Part shown: piece by piece, positions 1 to 8,908 of the stretch
How the letters are laid out: each line of letters opens with the position of its first letter
Position numbering within the stretch: position 1 is the stretch's first letter
Source: Elainella saxicola E1
GTDB lineage: Bacteria; Cyanobacteriota; Cyanobacteriia; Elainellales; Elainellaceae
NCBI GenBank assembly: GCA_002796835.1
Contig: LUGL01000037.1
Location: 79,339-143,338, forward strand
Length of the DNA: 64,000 nucleotides
Direction of reading: 5' to 3'
The notes under the pieces: model-generated
What the model was told of the DNA's origin: nothing
Seen by the model: the letters and a program-made list of their open reading frames with translations, nothing else
Database searches by the model: none
Made by a program: the position numbers and the translations under genes

Positions 1-37
1 AAGGTTCAGCAATCAAATCCGGAGGGGTGGTGGTCAT
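1..37 (-). CDS. ABC transporter permease, N-terminal fragment (probable PotB-type)
   Basis: A reading frame opens with ATG at 37-35 on the minus strand, 15 bases after the stop of the PotD-like gene, and runs off the window edge. It encodes MTTTPPDLIAEP. Only the position supports a function: in polyamine ABC operons the permease genes sit beside potD and potA. The close spacing suggests co-transcription with potD. Too little protein is visible to prove the family. Confidence 0.45.
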   Translation of the reverse strand, partial: MTTTPPDLIAEP

Positions 38-52
38 AGTTAAAGATGTAAC

Positions 53-1222
53 TTAAGAACTGGTTAATTCGGTCCAGAACCGATCGTACAAATCGGCAAT
101 CTCTTGGGGCACAGGAGCCACGCTTTCACACTTGGCTAATACTTCCTTGGGTGGAAATAGATTTTCATCCTGTTTCAACTGGTCCGACAGCCGTTCAAAG
201 GCAGCAGCATTGGGTGTGGCAATCCGGAGTCGCTCTACCAACTTCACTGCGTTATCCGGTTCCAAAATGAAGTTGATCCATTCATAGGCTGCATCTGGAT
301 TTGGTGCGGTCTTCGGAATCACCATCGTATCGGTCCATAGCGATGACCCTGTATCGGGAACGACATACTTCAGATTGGAACTCTCTTCCATTAAGGCAAT
401 GGCATCTTGAGAGTAGGCCATCGACAAGGTGAGATCGCCACTCGCTAGCTGGTCTTCCCAACCGTTGGTCTTAAAGGATGAAACCGTGGATTTAATTTCT
501 AAGAGTTTGTCGTAGGCTTCTTCAATTTCCGCTTTTTTCGTTGAGTTCAGGGAATAACCAAGGTATTGCAAGGTAGCTCCCAGCACTTCTCTTGGATCAT
601 TGATCAGCGTGATTTGACGATCGAGCCGATCGACGTTGTCCCACACATAGTCCCATCCCGTCAGATCCCCATCTATTTTTTCCGGATCAAACACCAGTCC
701 GGTCGTGCCCCAAACCGTCGGAATACTATGGGCATTCCCCTTGTCATAAACTGGATCTTGCCAGTTTGCCAGCCAGTTATCAGCCCCTTTCAGTCGCGAC
801 TGATCCAGAGGCGTCAACATTGATGACTTCGCCATTTGGGTCACCATGTAGTCAGATGGGTAGATGATGCTATAGGCTTTTCCGCCACCTGCCTGGACTT
901 TAGCCAACATCGTTTCATTTGAGTCAAACGTATCAACTACCACCTGGATACCCGTTTTATCCTTGAAGCTGCGCAACAACTCATCATCGGTATAGTTTGC
1001 CCAAGTAAAAATATGCAGCGTCTGAGCATCATTGGATGCAGGAGAGTTGCTGGCAGTTGGACTGGATGAGGGATTGTTGTTCGATAAATTGCGGGCACAG
1101 TTAGAAAGCACTACCCCTGACGCAGCAGCGGTAGAAACTTGCAAAAATCGTCGTCTGCTGATTGCAGAAGTTTGAAGTGCTCGGCTCAGCAGGCGAAAAT
1201 TTCGCGGTCTAGTCGGAGGCAT
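53..1222 (-). CDS. potD: Spermidine/putrescine ABC transporter substrate-binding protein (PotD-like)
   Basis: This is the periplasmic binding component of a polyamine ABC importer (389 aa). The N-terminus has a twin-arginine stretch (RRRF, residues 23-26), a hydrophobic run and a lipobox ending at Cys42 (LSNC), so it is probably a Tat-exported lipoprotein. The mature part has the extracellular solute-binding family features of PotD/PotF (near 70 'LHIFTWANYTDDELL', then 'YPSDYMVTQMAK' and a C-terminal 'AYEWINFILEPDNA'). The ATG at 1222 is preceded by AAGGAG at good spacing. It lies 65 bases after potA and just before a permease start, forming an operon transcribed leftward. The exact polyamine preference cannot be read from the sequence. 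Confidence 0.9.
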   Translation of the reverse strand: MPPTRPRNFRLLSRALQTSAISRRRFLQVSTAAASGVVLSNCARNLSNNNPSSSPTASNSPASNDAQTLHIFTWANYTDDELLRSFKDKTGIQVVVDTFDSNETMLAKVQAGGGKAYSIIYPSDYMVTQMAKSSMLTPLDQSRLKGADNWLANWQDPVYDKGNAHSIPTVWGTTGLVFDPEKIDGDLTGWDYVWDNVDRLDRQITLINDPREVLGATLQYLGYSLNSTKKAEIEEAYDKLLEIKSTVSSFKTNGWEDQLASGDLTLSMAYSQDAIALMEESSNLKYVVPDTGSSLWTDTMVIPKTAPNPDAAYEWINFILEPDNAVKLVERLRIATPNAAAFERLSDQLKQDENLFPPKEVLAKCESVAPVPQEIADLYDRFWTELTSS

Positions 1223-1287
1223 TCTCTCCTTGCTCCTACTGGGTAACTTACACCATTCAGAATAGCGAATGGTGAGAAGGAAAATCC

Positions 1288-2430
1288 TTACTTTTCATGC
1301 AATCGGGCAGGCAGCGCTAAACAGTCTTCAGCAGACCAATAGACTTGCACGGGTGTATTCAATTCCGGCAGATCGATCGATCGATTAGGCTGCATCACCG
1401 TTACCGCATCTCCATTTTCCAGCGCCACCACATAGTGGACATGCGTGCCAAGGTACATCACGGTTTGGAGAATTCCCTCACAGCAGTTCACAGCATCCGT
1501 CGCCTCCCGATTGCCAACTTGAATTTTTTCAGGACGAACGCTCACCACCACTTCATTCGCAGGCGACTCAGTCCAAGACGCACTGGGTTTCACCCAAAAC
1601 TTGAGTCCTTGAGCGGTCAACACCTGTAGGAGTCCTCGATCGGAACTTTCAACCTGCCCCTGAAATAAATTGGTATCGCCGATAAAGTCCGCCACAAAAG
1701 CCGTTTGGGGATGCTCATAAATTTCGCTGGGACTGCCAATTTGCTCAATTCGTCCCATATTCATGACCGCGATGCGATCGGACAAACTGAGCGCCTCTTC
1801 CTGGTCATGAGTCACCATCACAAACGTTACTCCCAGTTCTCGGTGCAGATTCGAGAGTTCCATCTGCATTTCCTTGCGCAACTTCAGGTCCAGTGCCCCC
1901 AACGGTTCATCTAACAGCACCACCGTCGGACGATTCACCAAAGCCCTGGCCAAGGCGACTCGCTGCTGCTGTCCCCCAGAAAGCTGCATGGGATAGCGCC
2001 GCGCAAAATTCTCCATTTTCACCAGCTGCAGAGCTTCTCCAACGCGCTGCATCAGTTCAGATTTGCTGCACTTTTGCAAACGCAACCCAAAGGCAACATT
2101 ATCCCAAACCGTCATGTGACCAAAGAGTGCATAACTTTGGAACACCGTATTGACCGGGCGACGATAGGGCGGCACATGCGCCATTGATTTGCCCCGAATC
2201 AGCACTTCTCCACCGGTTGGCTCTTCAAACCCAGCGATCATGCGCAGGGTAGTTGTTTTGCCGCAGCCTGATGGTCCCAAAATGCTAAAGAATTCACCCT
2301 GATGAATTTCCAAATCAATGCCCCGGACTGCCGTCTCACCGTTGAATACTTTAAATACCTTGCGAAGTTCGACATCTCGTTGGGTGTCGGTGCCAGAAAT
2401 ACTTTGCAGTTGTACAGCAGTCTGAGACAT
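1288..2430 (-). CDS. potA: Polyamine ABC transporter ATP-binding protein (PotA-like)
   Basis: Cytoplasmic ATPase of the polyamine importer, about 380 aa. In order: Walker A 'GPSGCGKTTT', Q-loop 'FQSYALFGHMTV', signature 'LSGGQQQR', Walker B 'VVLLDEPLGALD', H-loop 'VTHDQ', then a C-terminal TOBE-type regulatory domain. This is the usual PotA/CysA/MalK layout. The ATG at 2430 (MSQTAV) is preferred over the TTG three codons upstream. It is the first gene of the leftward potA-potD-permease operon. The phrase 'FQSYALFGHMTVWDNVAFGL' is typical of PotA rather than sulfate or sugar ATPases. Confidence 0.9.
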   Translation of the reverse strand: MSQTAVQLQSISGTDTQRDVELRKVFKVFNGETAVRGIDLEIHQGEFFSILGPSGCGKTTTLRMIAGFEEPTGGEVLIRGKSMAHVPPYRRPVNTVFQSYALFGHMTVWDNVAFGLRLQKCSKSELMQRVGEALQLVKMENFARRYPMQLSGGQQQRVALARALVNRPTVVLLDEPLGALDLKLRKEMQMELSNLHRELGVTFVMVTHDQEEALSLSDRIAVMNMGRIEQIGSPSEIYEHPQTAFVADFIGDTNLFQGQVESSDRGLLQVLTAQGLKFWVKPSASWTESPANEVVVSVRPEKIQVGNREATDAVNCCEGILQTVMYLGTHVHYVVALENGDAVTVMQPNRSIDLPELNTPVQVYWSAEDCLALPARLHEK

Positions 2431-2945
2431 AGTTGGCAAATTTCCCTTTTGACACAGTTGCGTTCGAGCAATTGAGAATGGCGATCAATAGACAGGATAG
2501 GGATAGAGAGATAGGGTTAAATTTCCCAGTAAGGCTCGCTTCGTCGCAGAATAACGACATCAGGAGCATATTTTTGTCCCTTAGCATACCCTCGATGAAT
2601 TTTGCTGACAATTCAAAGCTTGCAAAACCCTTCCCTGGTTTTAGGTTACTTTTACTGCATTTAGATTAACGATCGATAAAGCAAGATTTTTAGCTGCCCA
2701 GAGGGCTGCTCAGTCACACTCGTGGACAATGAGTCAGTGGACTGTGTTAGTCTGCCCAATTGGTTCAACATGAATGCAAAGTGAACTACAAAGCGATCGG
2801 CTGTTCAGTTCTCCAGGCTGCTCTATGCAATTAGAACCAATTCGGTGGAAACCCATTTATAGTAGAAGTTTGACATTCAACGGTCGATCGGACTCGACAC
2901 AGAGTTGGCACTCAGGTTTAACTTGAGTTTGAAATCCCCGAATCT
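2431..2945. other. Divergent intergenic region potA / PBP2
   Basis: This 515-base stretch separates the leftward potA operon from the rightward PBP2 gene and must hold both promoters. I see no convincing gene. A TTGACA hexamer lies at 2870-2875 and a TATAGT at 2858-2863, but neither has a well-spaced partner, so no promoter is called. Short frames here lack homology signals. Confidence 0.5.
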
Positions 2946-4769
2946 ATGACGCTTACACAAAATTCGCCGCTGTCTCAGCAATCCAAACAGTCCACTGCTC
3001 GCACGGTCGGACGCCGATATCAATCGTTAATCCTGATGTTAATTGTGACGGTGGCAATGTTGGGTGGCATTGGCTCTCGTTTAGCCTATTTGCAGCTGCT
3101 TCAGGGCGACCGCAACCGACAGCTCGCCGACAACAACCGGGTTCGTCTGATTCCACGTCAGCCTGAACGGGGGAACATTCTCGATCGCAAAGGCCGCATT
3201 CTGGCAGGTAACCGCTTATCTTATGCCGTTTTTCTGTGGCCGATTTCGAATTCCCAGGAGGAATGGAAATCTATTGTGGCGCGTCTGGCCAAGCTGCTGA
3301 ACATTCCTGAGAAAAATATTCACGATCGGTTAGAACAAGCAGGCTATAGTTCTCCAGTGCTCGTGCGGATTGCCCGTGGTTTAAGTCCTGCCCAAATCAC
3401 TGCTTTAGCAGAGTTTAGCCAAGATCTCAAAGGGGTACAGGTCCAAGCAGAAGCCGTTCGCAATTATCCCTATGGCGATCTGGCTGCCCATGTTTTGGGC
3501 TACACAGGAGAGATGAACGATGAAGACCTTAAAGCCCATCAGGATGAAGGGTATCGCCTCGGAGATGTGATTGGGCAAATGGGCGTTGAATCTGCTTTTG
3601 AAAAGCAGCTGCGGGGCGAATGGGGAGGCCAACAGGTCGAAGTAGATGGAGCCGGACGGGTTTTACGGGTACTTGGTGAAAAGCCTGCCCGCGCCGGAAA
3701 CGATGTGCAGTTGACGATCGATTTAGACATCCAACGGGCTGCTGAACGGGCCTTGGGCAATCGAAAAGGGGCAATTGTGGCGATCGATCCGCGCAATGGT
3801 TCCGTATTAGCCATGGTTAGCCGTCCTGCCTTTGACCCCAATTTATTCTCCACTTACATCACAGATGCCCAGTGGAAGCAACTGCAAAATAAAGAATTTC
3901 CCTTTGTCAACCGGGCATTACAGGGTTATCCACCCGCAAGTACTTTCAAGATTGTCACCACAACCGCTGCGATCGAGTCTGGCAAATTCCAGGCTGGAAC
4001 CGTGCTGAACACCTTTCCCTATCTAGAAGTAGGGGGAATTCAGTTTTGGGATTGGAACCGAGCCGGGTTTGGTCCACTGGGATTTCCAGGGGCGATCGCT
4101 TGGAGTAGCGATACCTTCTTTTATCAAACGGCAGTTGGCATGGGCGAGAAAAACCTGATCCAATGGACCAGGCGTTATGGATTTGGCGAAAAGACTGGCA
4201 TCGAAATTGCCAAGGAAGAATCTGCCGGATTAGTACCTGACGAAAACTGGAAGAAGGCTGAATTGAAAGAGCCATGGTACGTGGGAGACACCGTAAACAT
4301 GTCCATTGGGCAAGGCTACATGCAAGCTTCCCCGCTTCAAGTTGCGGTCATGTTTGCGGTTGCTGCCAATGGGGGATATCGGGTTCATCCCCACCTGATG
4401 CTTGATAATGAAGATGCCCGGAATTGGCGAGAATCACTGAACATTAGCCCAGACACCCTTCAGGTGATTAAGGAAGGGCTGCGAATGGTGGTGACTTCAG
4501 GAACGGGACAAGCAGTGACTGCCCCTGGGCTGCCCGATCTCTCTGGGAAGAGTGGCACAGCCGAAGATCCACCTCGGCCCTCGCACACTTGGTTTGGGGC
4601 TTATGGCCCTTCTAACAATCCTGAAATCGCAGTCGTGGCCTTTGGTGAGAACTCGGGCGGCGGCGGTGGCAAAATTGCCGCTCCGATGGTACGGCAGGTG
4701 CTTGAAACCTATTTCACTGGCAAACAATCGACCGGCTCAGCCAGTCCAGCAGATGTGACAAGCGACTAG
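2946..4769 (+). CDS. mrdA: Penicillin-binding protein 2 (peptidoglycan D,D-transpeptidase)
   Basis: Class B penicillin-binding protein of 607 aa, the usual MrdA size. It cross-links peptidoglycan during elongation in the periplasm. A single N-terminal membrane anchor (about residues 27-50) is followed by the PBP dimerisation domain ('RGNILDRKGRILAGNR') and the transpeptidase domain. Active-site motifs are visible: S332-T-F-K335 in 'YPPASTFK', SSD near residue 387, and K535-S-G-T. 'FWDWNRAGFGPLGF' near 370 fits PBP2 rather than PBP3/FtsI. It stands alone on the plus strand, converging with the following gene. Confidence 0.93.
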   Translation: MTLTQNSPLSQQSKQSTARTVGRRYQSLILMLIVTVAMLGGIGSRLAYLQLLQGDRNRQLADNNRVRLIPRQPERGNILDRKGRILAGNRLSYAVFLWPISNSQEEWKSIVARLAKLLNIPEKNIHDRLEQAGYSSPVLVRIARGLSPAQITALAEFSQDLKGVQVQAEAVRNYPYGDLAAHVLGYTGEMNDEDLKAHQDEGYRLGDVIGQMGVESAFEKQLRGEWGGQQVEVDGAGRVLRVLGEKPARAGNDVQLTIDLDIQRAAERALGNRKGAIVAIDPRNGSVLAMVSRPAFDPNLFSTYITDAQWKQLQNKEFPFVNRALQGYPPASTFKIVTTTAAIESGKFQAGTVLNTFPYLEVGGIQFWDWNRAGFGPLGFPGAIAWSSDTFFYQTAVGMGEKNLIQWTRRYGFGEKTGIEIAKEESAGLVPDENWKKAELKEPWYVGDTVNMSIGQGYMQASPLQVAVMFAVAANGGYRVHPHLMLDNEDARNWRESLNISPDTLQVIKEGLRMVVTSGTGQAVTAPGLPDLSGKSGTAEDPPRPSHTWFGAYGPSNNPEIAVVAFGENSGGGGGKIAAPMVRQVLETYFTGKQSTGSASPADVTSD

Positions 4770-4795
4770 CTGCAAGCCTAACCTCACCTGATGCT

Positions 4796-5884
4796 TCAGG
4801 CTGTGGCAATCGGAGCCAACCCAAGCTGGTTCAAAAGTCGATCGAAATTCACATGCTTATTCATCATTTGATAAACCGCCTGCACCTTAATCAGTTCATG
4901 CAAACGCACCTGTCCGAAAGCTCGATCGATAATCTCGACCGTGGTGAGTGTATCCAGGTCAACCGAGAGAATCGGAATCTCTAAATCTTCAGCTCGACTT
5001 AAGATCGTAGGCGAAGGCGGCATGTGGCCCGTCAAAATCAAGCACTGCGTCGAGGTTTCTAGCGCTGCTAGCTGAATGTCTGTGCGATCGCCTCCTGTCA
5101 CAACCGCCATATTGCGAGCTCTACGGAAATATTCCAGAGCTGAGTTGACGTTCATGGCTCCAATTTTGAGGCTTTCCACCATCAGATCAAGACGATCGGC
5201 CCGACAGAGTACCTCAGCCTGAAGCTGCCGCACCAGTTCTCCGACGCTCACACTCCGCAGTAAATCATTGCGGGGTAAAACTCCCAATACTTCAATTTTT
5301 TGCTGCTCTAAAAAAGGTTTGACTTGAGCTTGAACCTGCTCTAGCACAGAACTCGGCACATCATTGATTAAAACACCCAGTAAACGATTACCCAGTTGTT
5401 GCTTTGCAGCCAATAGGCCATCCACGATCAACGGCGAATGAAAGCGAGCCACTAACACCACAGCGGCATCAAGCTGCTGCGCCATTTGAGGCAAAGTTAG
5501 GTTAAACAGCCTGCCTTCTTCCAGCGTGCCAGCGCCTTCCAGCAAGACCAAATCACCCGCTGAAAATTGCAGATAGGACTGAAGGGCCTGTTGATAATCC
5601 ACTTCATCTTCACCGCAAATGCGCCGAGTAATCGTTTCCTCATCTAGTGGAAACAGCATCGGCAAGAGCTTCTCTGGGGCCAGCTTCAAGGTTTCAGCCA
5701 TGAACTGCACATCTTCTTCCACAATGGCAGTTCCAGTACGATCTAAGCAGGTGCCGATCGGTTTGCCATAGGCAATGTCAAGCCCTCTTGTCAAAAAATG
5801 ATGGGCCATTCCCAGCACCAGGGCTGACTTGCCACTATAAGCTTCAGAAGACCCAACCAGGAGAAACTTTGCAGACTTTGGCAC
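4796..5884 (-). CDS. P-loop / DRTGG-domain protein (phosphotransacetylase-family N-terminal-like)
   Basis: A 362-aa cytosolic protein with two parts. Residues 1-210 form a BioD/CobQ-like P-loop NTPase with 'GSSEAYSGKS' near the N-terminus and 'LVLLEGAG' as a Walker B-like strand. The second part carries a DRTGG domain ('VVTGGDRTDIQLAAL'). The same pair of domains forms the N-terminal half of long bacterial phosphotransacetylases, but the catalytic PTA domain is absent, so it is not a phosphotransacetylase. Its function is unknown; a regulatory nucleotide-binding role is inference. The start is GTG at 5884, as no in-frame ATG lies nearby upstream. Confidence 0.8.
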   Translation of the reverse strand: MPKSAKFLLVGSSEAYSGKSALVLGMAHHFLTRGLDIAYGKPIGTCLDRTGTAIVEEDVQFMAETLKLAPEKLLPMLFPLDEETITRRICGEDEVDYQQALQSYLQFSAGDLVLLEGAGTLEEGRLFNLTLPQMAQQLDAAVVLVARFHSPLIVDGLLAAKQQLGNRLLGVLINDVPSSVLEQVQAQVKPFLEQQKIEVLGVLPRNDLLRSVSVGELVRQLQAEVLCRADRLDLMVESLKIGAMNVNSALEYFRRARNMAVVTGGDRTDIQLAALETSTQCLILTGHMPPSPTILSRAEDLEIPILSVDLDTLTTVEIIDRAFGQVRLHELIKVQAVYQMMNKHVNFDRLLNQLGLAPIATA

Positions 5885-6160
5885 ATCCCTACCCCTAACT
5901 CGACAACAAGATCCGCTCTGTGATCAGATCCTGTAATTAACAAATACTTTGATTAGCAGACCGTCAGTCCATCAGTAAGTATTTATTCATTCTAGGTGGG
6001 TTTGCCATTTTTTTAATCTTGCTCAACCGGTCGATCTATGCCCCCTTCTCAAGCCTCCCAATGACTCAAACCCGAAAGAGGAGGGCAATCAACTCTCCTC
6101 CCATGACAGAACAGATTTGGCAGATCAACTCCTGTTCGTTGCTTGAGAACCGCCTCGATT

Positions 6161-6535
6161 TTAGTCGTCGAGTCGTAAAAGTTTGCGATAAAAAGCTTGG
6201 GAAAAATCAGCAACGCGGCTGCTTTTGAAAATAAAGAGCACTTCGATCAGGAAGTCTACAAATTCAAAATTTGCCATGGTTACTTCATAACTAAGGTCAG
6301 CATTGCCATCAAATTGCATGCGGCAGCGCGTTAAATCAGCTGGAATCGAAGAGATATTCCAACTGGCAACGAAGGGAATACTCTCCCCGCCTTCAATTTT
6401 ACGGGATCCTTCTAAATTGCCGGTTTGATAGAGGCTAATAGCCAAAGGTAAAGCACTCCGTTTACGGCCCTGGTAGTAAGGGGCATAAACGCTGACATCA
6501 CGAGGATTTGCCGGCTGGAGTTTCTCTAGAGACAT
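6161..6535 (-). CDS. ebsA: EbsA-like type IV pilus biogenesis/biofilm-suppression protein
   Basis: Small soluble cyanobacterial protein (124 aa from the ATG at 6535, which has an AGGAAG ribosome site upstream). The pattern 'LQPANPRDVSVYAPYYQG', 'GNLEGSRKIEGGESIPFVA' and 'DLTRCRMQFDGNADLSYEV' matches my memory of the conserved EbsA family. In Synechococcus elongatus EbsA is needed for type IV pilus assembly and for self-suppression of biofilm formation. No signal peptide or membrane helix is seen. No pilus genes are adjacent, so the assignment rests on sequence pattern alone and should be confirmed by a profile search. Confidence 0.65.
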   Translation of the reverse strand: MSLEKLQPANPRDVSVYAPYYQGRKRSALPLAISLYQTGNLEGSRKIEGGESIPFVASWNISSIPADLTRCRMQFDGNADLSYEVTMANFEFVDFLIEVLFIFKSSRVADFSQAFYRKLLRLDD

Positions 6536-6732
6536 GCTCAAATCTTCCTAGATTTCCGCGAATGGTCGGATAAATGCAATCGTTGCGGGGACTTCACTGA
6601 GAAGAAAAAATCCTTTCAATCACCCTAGCAGCTAGTGTTCCCTAGACAATATGCCAACCTGCACTTTCAGCTAAATTTAAAATTAAGATCAAACATAGAG
6701 ATCCTGACCATTTCATTGAAGCTTGGAACAGA

Positions 6733-7971
6733 TTGACTCCGCAACCCTTTCAAATTGTTGTTATTGGCGGCGGGGCTGCCGGTTTTTTTGCAGCGATCGC
6801 CTGTGCAGAAACCTATCCCCATACGCAAGTGAAGTTACTGGAGGCATCCTCTCATCCCTTGAGTAAAGTCCGAATTTCAGGCGGTGGACGTTGCAACGTC
6901 ACCCATGCTTGCTTTGATGCTGCCAGCCTGATCCAATACTATCCACGTGGTGGCAAAGCCTTGCGGGGAGCCTTCAGTCGCTTTCAACCCAAAGATACGA
7001 TCGCCTGGTATGCCCAACGCGGAGTGACGCTGAAAACCGAAGCCGATGGCCGAATGTTCCCTATCACCAATGATTCGGAAACAGTCGTCAGTTGCCTCAT
7101 GCGAGCGGCTGACCAGGCAGGCGTACAGTTACAAACCCGATCCGCAGTGACCAGCATCAAAGCGATCGATCGGCGGTTTAGTTTAACGCTCAAATCGGAC
7201 CAGGTTATTCAGGCCGATCGGCTTTTATTAGCAACAGGCAGTAATCCCCATGGCTATCAAATTGCCCAGGGACTAGGACATACGATTGAGCCCCCTGTCC
7301 CTTCTCTGTTTACTTTCAACATTGCTGAGTCAGCCTTACGGGCCTTAGCTGGTGTAGCGGTGGACTCTGCCCAAGTGCGATTAGTTCTACCCGATCAGAA
7401 GCCCCTGGAACAAACTGGTCCCGTTTTAATTACCCATTGGGGCTTGAGCGGTCCTGCCATTCTCAAACTCTCAGCCTGGGGAGCAAGGTTGCTGCACGCT
7501 CGCCAATATCGAGCCACACTCCAAATCAATTGGTTGCCTCAACTCTCGCAAGAGCAAATCCGTCAACACCTTTTGGCCGCGAAACAGGAGCAGGCCAGAC
7601 GATCGATCGTCAGCTCTAGCCTCTTCAACCTACCGCGTCGGCTCTGGCAATATCTGGTAGCCCGATCGGAGATCGCACCTGAACAACGCTGGGCTGATCT
7701 GTCTAAAAAAGCATTGCAACAGCTGCTACAAGAACTTCATCAAGGCAGCTATGCGATCTCAGGAAAAGGCGTGTTCAAAGAGGAATTTGTCACCTGTGGT
7801 GGGGTCAAACTCTCGGAAGTCGATTTCAAAACGATGGAGAGCCGTCTCTGTCCCGGCCTTTATTTTGCCGGGGAGATTCTAGACATTGATGGGGTTACCG
7901 GCGGATTCAACTTCCAGAGCGCTTGGACCACGGGCTGGCTCGCTGGACAAGCTATAGGGTCCAAACTTTGA
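6733..7971 (+). CDS. HI0933/YhiN-family NAD(P)/FAD-dependent flavoprotein
   Basis: 412-aa flavoprotein. The N-terminal Rossmann motif 'VVIGGGAAGFFAAI' binds FAD. It is followed by the family signature 'SGGGRCNVTHACFDAA' and by a C-terminal 'GEILDIDGVTGGFNFQSAW', all diagnostic of the HI0933 (YhiN) family. The physiological substrate of this family is not established. The frame opens with TTG at 6733, just upstream of the conserved start region; no closer ATG exists before the FAD motif. It is a single-gene unit between leftward ebsA and leftward gun4. Confidence 0.88.
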   Translation: MTPQPFQIVVIGGGAAGFFAAIACAETYPHTQVKLLEASSHPLSKVRISGGGRCNVTHACFDAASLIQYYPRGGKALRGAFSRFQPKDTIAWYAQRGVTLKTEADGRMFPITNDSETVVSCLMRAADQAGVQLQTRSAVTSIKAIDRRFSLTLKSDQVIQADRLLLATGSNPHGYQIAQGLGHTIEPPVPSLFTFNIAESALRALAGVAVDSAQVRLVLPDQKPLEQTGPVLITHWGLSGPAILKLSAWGARLLHARQYRATLQINWLPQLSQEQIRQHLLAAKQEQARRSIVSSSLFNLPRRLWQYLVARSEIAPEQRWADLSKKALQQLLQELHQGSYAISGKGVFKEEFVTCGGVKLSEVDFKTMESRLCPGLYFAGEILDIDGVTGGFNFQSAWTTGWLAGQAIGSKL

Positions 7972-8020
7972 GGACTGGCAGTGCTGCATGAGTCAGGGTA
8001 GGCAATCCCGCAACAATCCT

Positions 8021-8758
8021 CTATTCCCAGGCTGGATGATTCAATAACGCCGAAATGACTCGGACACCCCGCAATTGGTTCGATAGCGGCAAATGACCTC
8101 TTGGAGCCTCTAAACTCCAGATAAATTCTTGTGGATAGCGGGTCCAGTTATTACCATTTTTCCAGCCGATCTGATACCAGAGTCTCTCCCAGTTTTTGCC
8201 AACGCCTAGCCAGAGTTCACGTTGCACAGAGAAACCAAATTTTCCTTCTGAATGTACCAGCCAGAGGAGATTGATGGTTTGCAAATCGGTACTCGGGAAG
8301 TTGGCAACCTCAGTAAAATAGAGCCATTTGCGCTGCACGGCTAAATCGCCTGCCAATTCGCACATTTTTTCTAACGTCAGGCGATCGGCAGCCTGAAATT
8401 CCTGTTTGGCCAGCAATCCCTGGAGCGATGCATAATCTACGCCTCGATCTGACCGAAGCGGCACAATTCCTTCGGGGAAATGGGCATCGAGAAACGCTTG
8501 GCTTTTCGCATCGTTGCTTTGAAACAGCACTTGATAAGCTTTTCCTTCAATCACACCAGGGGTGTAGGACTGCCGATCAAGCAAAAACTGCATGAGCACC
8601 TCTAAACCTACCTCTGAGGCAGCTAGCTCATTCACAAGCTGTAGTTGATTTTTGAAGGACTCAGATTTGAGGCGATCGAGGAAGGTCGTGATAAAGTCCG
8701 AGACCTCAGAGTTCGTAAGCTCAGCAGAGATGAGTGGGGATGACTGCGCGTCGGGCAT
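8021..8758 (-). CDS. gun4: Tetrapyrrole-biosynthesis regulator Gun4
   Basis: Activator of magnesium chelatase (ChlH) that binds protoporphyrin IX and Mg-protoporphyrin. The 245-aa product has the bacterial Gun4 architecture: an N-terminal helical-repeat domain (about 1-85) and a C-terminal GUN4 core. The core motifs 'ADRLTLEKMCELAG', 'RKWLYFTEVANFPSTDLQ', 'GKFGFSVQRELWL', 'GWKNGNNWTRYP' and 'GHLPLSNQLRGVRV' line up with the Synechocystis protein as I remember it. Multi-domain GUN4 proteins fused to kinases also exist, but this one is the stand-alone type. The ATG at 8758 is preferred over an upstream frame extension of 19 codons because the extension lacks conserved features. Confidence 0.9.
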   Translation of the reverse strand: MPDAQSSPLISAELTNSEVSDFITTFLDRLKSESFKNQLQLVNELAASEVGLEVLMQFLLDRQSYTPGVIEGKAYQVLFQSNDAKSQAFLDAHFPEGIVPLRSDRGVDYASLQGLLAKQEFQAADRLTLEKMCELAGDLAVQRKWLYFTEVANFPSTDLQTINLLWLVHSEGKFGFSVQRELWLGVGKNWERLWYQIGWKNGNNWTRYPQEFIWSLEAPRGHLPLSNQLRGVRVISALLNHPAWE

Positions 8759-8840
8759 GATCAAATACAAAGAAGGTTGGTGTGGCTGAAGTAGCGAACA
8801 ATTTGGCCAGAACAAGTCTTGCGCCAGTATTGTTCAAAAG

Positions 8841-8866
8841 CACTGTTCGAGCGCACTGTTCAAGCG
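8841..8866. repeat. 13-bp tandem duplication upstream of gun4
   Basis: Two adjacent copies of CACTGTTCRAGCG (8841-8853 and 8854-8866) differ at one base. A third degenerate start (TTGTTCAAAAG) lies just before. It is in the intergenic region between the gun4 start and the stop of the response regulator. Confidence 0.8.
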
Positions 8867-8908
8867 CACATAGGGCACAACTCTACATTGTAAAGGGAAG
8901 CAAGCCGC

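Noticed and set aside
2870-2900. sigma-70 promoter starting at TTGACA before PBP2
   Set aside because: No acceptable -10 element at 16-18 bases downstream.
6019-6228. 69-codon plus-strand frame in the gap before ebsA
   Set aside because: It runs into the ebsA gene antisense, has no homology pattern and a poor start.
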